A DNA stretch of 64,000 nucleotides. Origin: an uncultured Eggerthellaceae bacterium. Lineage in GTDB: Bacteria; Actinomycetota; Coriobacteriia; Coriobacteriales; Eggerthellaceae. Below, in pieces: positions 61,894 through 64,000 of the stretch. The stretch spans positions 1 through 64,000 of the forward strand of contig CAKUNS010000004.1 of NCBI GenBank assembly GCA_934668515.1, read 5' to 3'. The position numbers and the translations under genes were made by a program. The notes under the pieces were generated by a model. That model was not told the origin of the DNA, ran no database searches, and saw nothing but the letters and a program-made list of their open reading frames with translations. Position 1 is the first letter of the stretch. Every line of letters begins with the position of its first letter.

Positions 61894-62514
61894 ATGATCG
61901 ATTCCAAGAATCCTAACGGATCTGCGAATGTTGCTTCGCAGACGTCGAGCGACGCGGCCGTCGCTTCGAAAAAGAAGTCGAACAAGGGCAAGATCATCGG
62001 GATCGTCGTAGCTGTGGTCGCCGTTTTGGGCATTGCCTTCTGGACTTGGCATTCTCAGCCAAGTTTCTGCAACGCCGTTTGCCATACGCCTATGGATCCG
62101 TATGTTCAGACGTACGAGTCGGGCGATTCGGCAATGCTCTCTGCCGTTCACGCAAAGGCGGGAAAGAGTTGCCTAGATTGCCATGAGGCGACGTTTGGCG
62201 AGCAGGTCCACGAGGCTACCGCTTGGGTAAGCGGCAACTACCAGAACCCAATTCCCGAAAACACTTTCGAATACGATGAAACATATTGCTTGAACAAAGC
62301 CTGCCACAACATGACGCGTGACGAGCTTACTCAGAAGACCGCAGGTATGACTTTCAACCCCCACGACACTCATCATGGTGACATTGCCTGCTCCACGTGC
62401 CACAAGGCGCATTCCGATTCAGTCATGTACTGCACAGAGTGCCATGCTGCCGCCCAAACGCCTGATGGTTGGTTGACGTGGGATGAATACCAGCAGTCCA
62501 AGCAGGGGAAGTAA
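61894..62514 (+). CDS. Membrane-anchored multiheme cytochrome c, NrfH/Cgr1-like
   Basis: A 206-residue cytochrome with an N-terminal anchor helix (about 34-52, IIGIVVAVVAVLGIAFWTW) and the heme domain outside. Five candidate heme sites: CNAVCH and CLNKACH (spacings CX3CH and CX4CH), CLDCH, CSTCH and CTECH. It presumably passes electrons from menaquinol to the flavoprotein encoded 13 bp downstream. Start ATG 61894 with GGGAAGGGG upstream is preferred over ATG 61876. Such cytochrome/flavoprotein pairs, including cardiac glycoside reductase Cgr1/Cgr2, are a hallmark of Eggerthellaceae. No promoter was found in 61668-61893. Confidence 0.88.
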   Translation: MIDSKNPNGSANVASQTSSDAAVASKKKSNKGKIIGIVVAVVAVLGIAFWTWHSQPSFCNAVCHTPMDPYVQTYESGDSAMLSAVHAKAGKSCLDCHEATFGEQVHEATAWVSGNYQNPIPENTFEYDETYCLNKACHNMTRDELTQKTAGMTFNPHDTHHGDIACSTCHKAHSDSVMYCTECHAAAQTPDGWLTWDEYQQSKQGK

Positions 62515-62527
62515 GGAGGTCGTCATC

Positions 62528-64000
62528 ATGAAGAACGAGCGAGAGGCAGTTTTCACTGCGAGCATGGATCGTCGTCAGTTCCTGGCCTTGGCGGCCCTGG
62601 GCTTGGCGGCTGTTTCCACGGGAAGCCTTTCCGCATGTGCCGCAAACGGTTCTAAGACCTATGACTACGATGTGGTTGTCGTCGGATCGGGCGGCGCGGG
62701 TACGACGTCTGCGGCATTTGCTGCGAAGAACGGTGCGAAAACCGTTTGCATCGAGAAGCTTGGTTGGCAAGGTGGTTCGAGTTCGCTTGCCATGGGCACG
62801 TTTTACGGGTCTGGCACGGTTCAGCAGAAAGAGCTCGGCATAAACGACACGCCGGACGACTACTACAAGTACCTTCTTACGCGTAATGCGGATAAGGTTG
62901 ACCTTAAAATGAACCGTTTCATGGCGGATCATTCGGGCGAGACCATCGATTGGTTGCGCGAGGATCTGAAGGTGCCTTTCAAGGACACGATCAAAGGCAA
63001 TGGTAAAGACAAGGTCCAGCGTGGGCATATGTGCAAAAACAGCGCCGAGGATGCTTTGTCTGCCGTTACGGAACTTGCAAAGCAGCAAGGTGTGGAATTT
63101 CATTTCAATACGAATGCCGTTGCCCTTATCGTCGACGAAAACGGCAGGGTCGCAGGCGTTAAGGCCAAGAAAGCCGGTGAAGACGTCATTTACAACGCGA
63201 AAACGGTGATCATCGCATCGGGAGGCTTCTGCCGAAACGACAAGATGATTGCAAAATACTGCCCTGACTATAAAGGCGTGTATACCGAGGTCGGTGTTGG
63301 CTGCGACGGCTCCGGATTGCAGATGGGACTTGACATCGGCGCCGGTTATGCTGGTCATGGCGGCACGAACGGAATCCTTGCTTGTCCGGTTGAGCCTGGC
63401 CAGTCGAAGCTTATCAGCGCGAAGGCGTTGTGGGTTGATTCGTCGGGCAAGCGCTTTGTGAACGAGGGCGGTCAAACCCACGACATCTATTACCAAGTTG
63501 CGCATTTCCCCGATCAAAAGTTCTTTGCGGTTTACGATCAGGCAATGGTTGACGCGCTCAGCGACGCCTTGAAGGGGAAGGTGAAGCTGGGTCTTGAAAA
63601 GGGCTACTTCGCAAAAGCTGATACGCTCGAAGCGGCATGTCAGGATCTCGGCGTCGATGGCGCTGCGGCGGCTGGGTCTCTCGCTAGGTACAATGCGCTT
63701 GCGGAATCCGGCGCGGATGCCGACTTCAATAAGAAAGCCGAGAATCTCTCCCCGATCACGAAGGCTCCGTTCTACGTAATGACCATGGGGGTTTGCACGC
63801 ATGGGTCTTTCGGCGGGTTCGACATCAACACGGACTTTCAGGTGAAGGACGCGAACGGCAACGTGATTCCTGGGTTGTACTCGGCAGGCGAGGTTTGTTG
63901 CGGCACGTTCATTTACGACGATTATCCGGCAGGTGGATGCGGTTTGAATTTCGCTTATACTTCGGGGCGTTTTGCAGGTGCGAATGCGGCAGAGGAAGCT
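62528..64000 (+). CDS. Secreted FAD-dependent reductase, fumarate reductase/Cgr2-like (3' truncated)
   Basis: The gene runs off the window end (491 codons seen). An N-terminal Tat-like signal (MDRRQFLALAALGLA) ends in a lipobox-like LSAC, so it may be a lipidated exported protein. The FAD-binding Rossmann start is YDYDVVVVGSGGAGTTSAAF; further FAD contacts include VIIASGGFCRND and GLYSAGEVCCGTF. The fold is that of flavocytochrome c fumarate/urocanate reductases, without its own heme. AAGGAGGT lies 8 bases before the ATG. With the cytochrome just upstream it should act as a terminal reductase outside the membrane; the acceptor is unknown. Confidence 0.9.
   Translation, partial: MKNEREAVFTASMDRRQFLALAALGLAAVSTGSLSACAANGSKTYDYDVVVVGSGGAGTTSAAFAAKNGAKTVCIEKLGWQGGSSSLAMGTFYGSGTVQQKELGINDTPDDYYKYLLTRNADKVDLKMNRFMADHSGETIDWLREDLKVPFKDTIKGNGKDKVQRGHMCKNSAEDALSAVTELAKQQGVEFHFNTNAVALIVDENGRVAGVKAKKAGEDVIYNAKTVIIASGGFCRNDKMIAKYCPDYKGVYTEVGVGCDGSGLQMGLDIGAGYAGHGGTNGILACPVEPGQSKLISAKALWVDSSGKRFVNEGGQTHDIYYQVAHFPDQKFFAVYDQAMVDALSDALKGKVKLGLEKGYFAKADTLEAACQDLGVDGAAAAGSLARYNALAESGADADFNKKAENLSPITKAPFYVMTMGVCTHGSFGGFDINTDFQVKDANGNVIPGLYSAGEVCCGTFIYDDYPAGGCGLNFAYTSGRFAGANAAEEA

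Overview
The window reads as a chromosomal segment from an anaerobic member of the Coriobacteriia, most likely family Eggerthellaceae (Slackia/Eggerthella-like). The evidence is GC-rich coding with many GTG/TTG starts, a Gram-positive style sortase-anchored adhesin, a group 3b-type [NiFe] hydrogenase operon, and a multiheme cytochrome c plus secreted flavoprotein pair of the kind this family uses for respiratory reductases. The genus call is inference, not a measured match. Gene order is housekeeping throughout; I see no phage, integrase, IS element or CRISPR array.

Layout. 1-2.5 kb: dnaX (5' truncated)-ybaB-recR. 2.9-11 kb: a membrane glycosyltransferase, comF, a candidate structured RNA, an amino-acid-type binding lipoprotein, a CDF metal exporter behind a NiCo riboswitch, and a large M16C zinc peptidase. 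11-17 kb: a small membrane protein whose gene carries three helically phased palindromes, a PASTA-like membrane protein, infC-rpmI-rplT (infC apparently starting at ATA), an EF-hand/leucine-rich/YD-repeat surface protein, and a NifX-like protein. 17-25.6 kb: a 1310-residue sortase-anchored adhesin, a DEAD-box helicase, tRNA-Glu, a polyprenyl-phosphate-type glycosyltransferase, tRNA-Arg and an RlmD-like methyltransferase. 25.6-32.4 kb: cyclophilin, a TPR membrane protein, ndk, and the four-gene hydrogenase operon hydB-hydG-hydD-hydA. 32.5-42.3 kb: the rod-shape cluster mreB-mreC-mreD-pbp2-rodA with a DUF697 protein, then a radical SAM/DUF2344 pair. 42.3-52.5 kb: small XRE regulators, a CBS-domain protein with an MFS exporter, a MacB/FtsX-type ABC exporter, a HelD-like helicase, a flavin-binding family protein and two tandem tRNA-Asp genes. 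52.7-64 kb: a heterodimeric ABC exporter, an HAD phosphatase, a degenerate AAA+ protein, a MutY-like glycosylase, mntP, pheA, and the cytochrome c/flavoprotein pair, which runs off the window end.

Themes. Metal and redox handling recur: Ni/Co-sensing RNA with CDF efflux, MntP manganese efflux, a nickel hydrogenase, and a heme/flavin respiratory pair. In contrast, two nucleic-acid enzymes (the MutY-like glycosylase and the RlmD-like methyltransferase) have lost the cysteines that normally hold a 4Fe-4S cluster. The hydrogenase large subunit ends exactly at its last nickel-ligand motif, so it needs no C-terminal processing. The strongest candidates for something undescribed are the structured RNA at about 5241-5395 and the covarying palindromes at 11272-11398.
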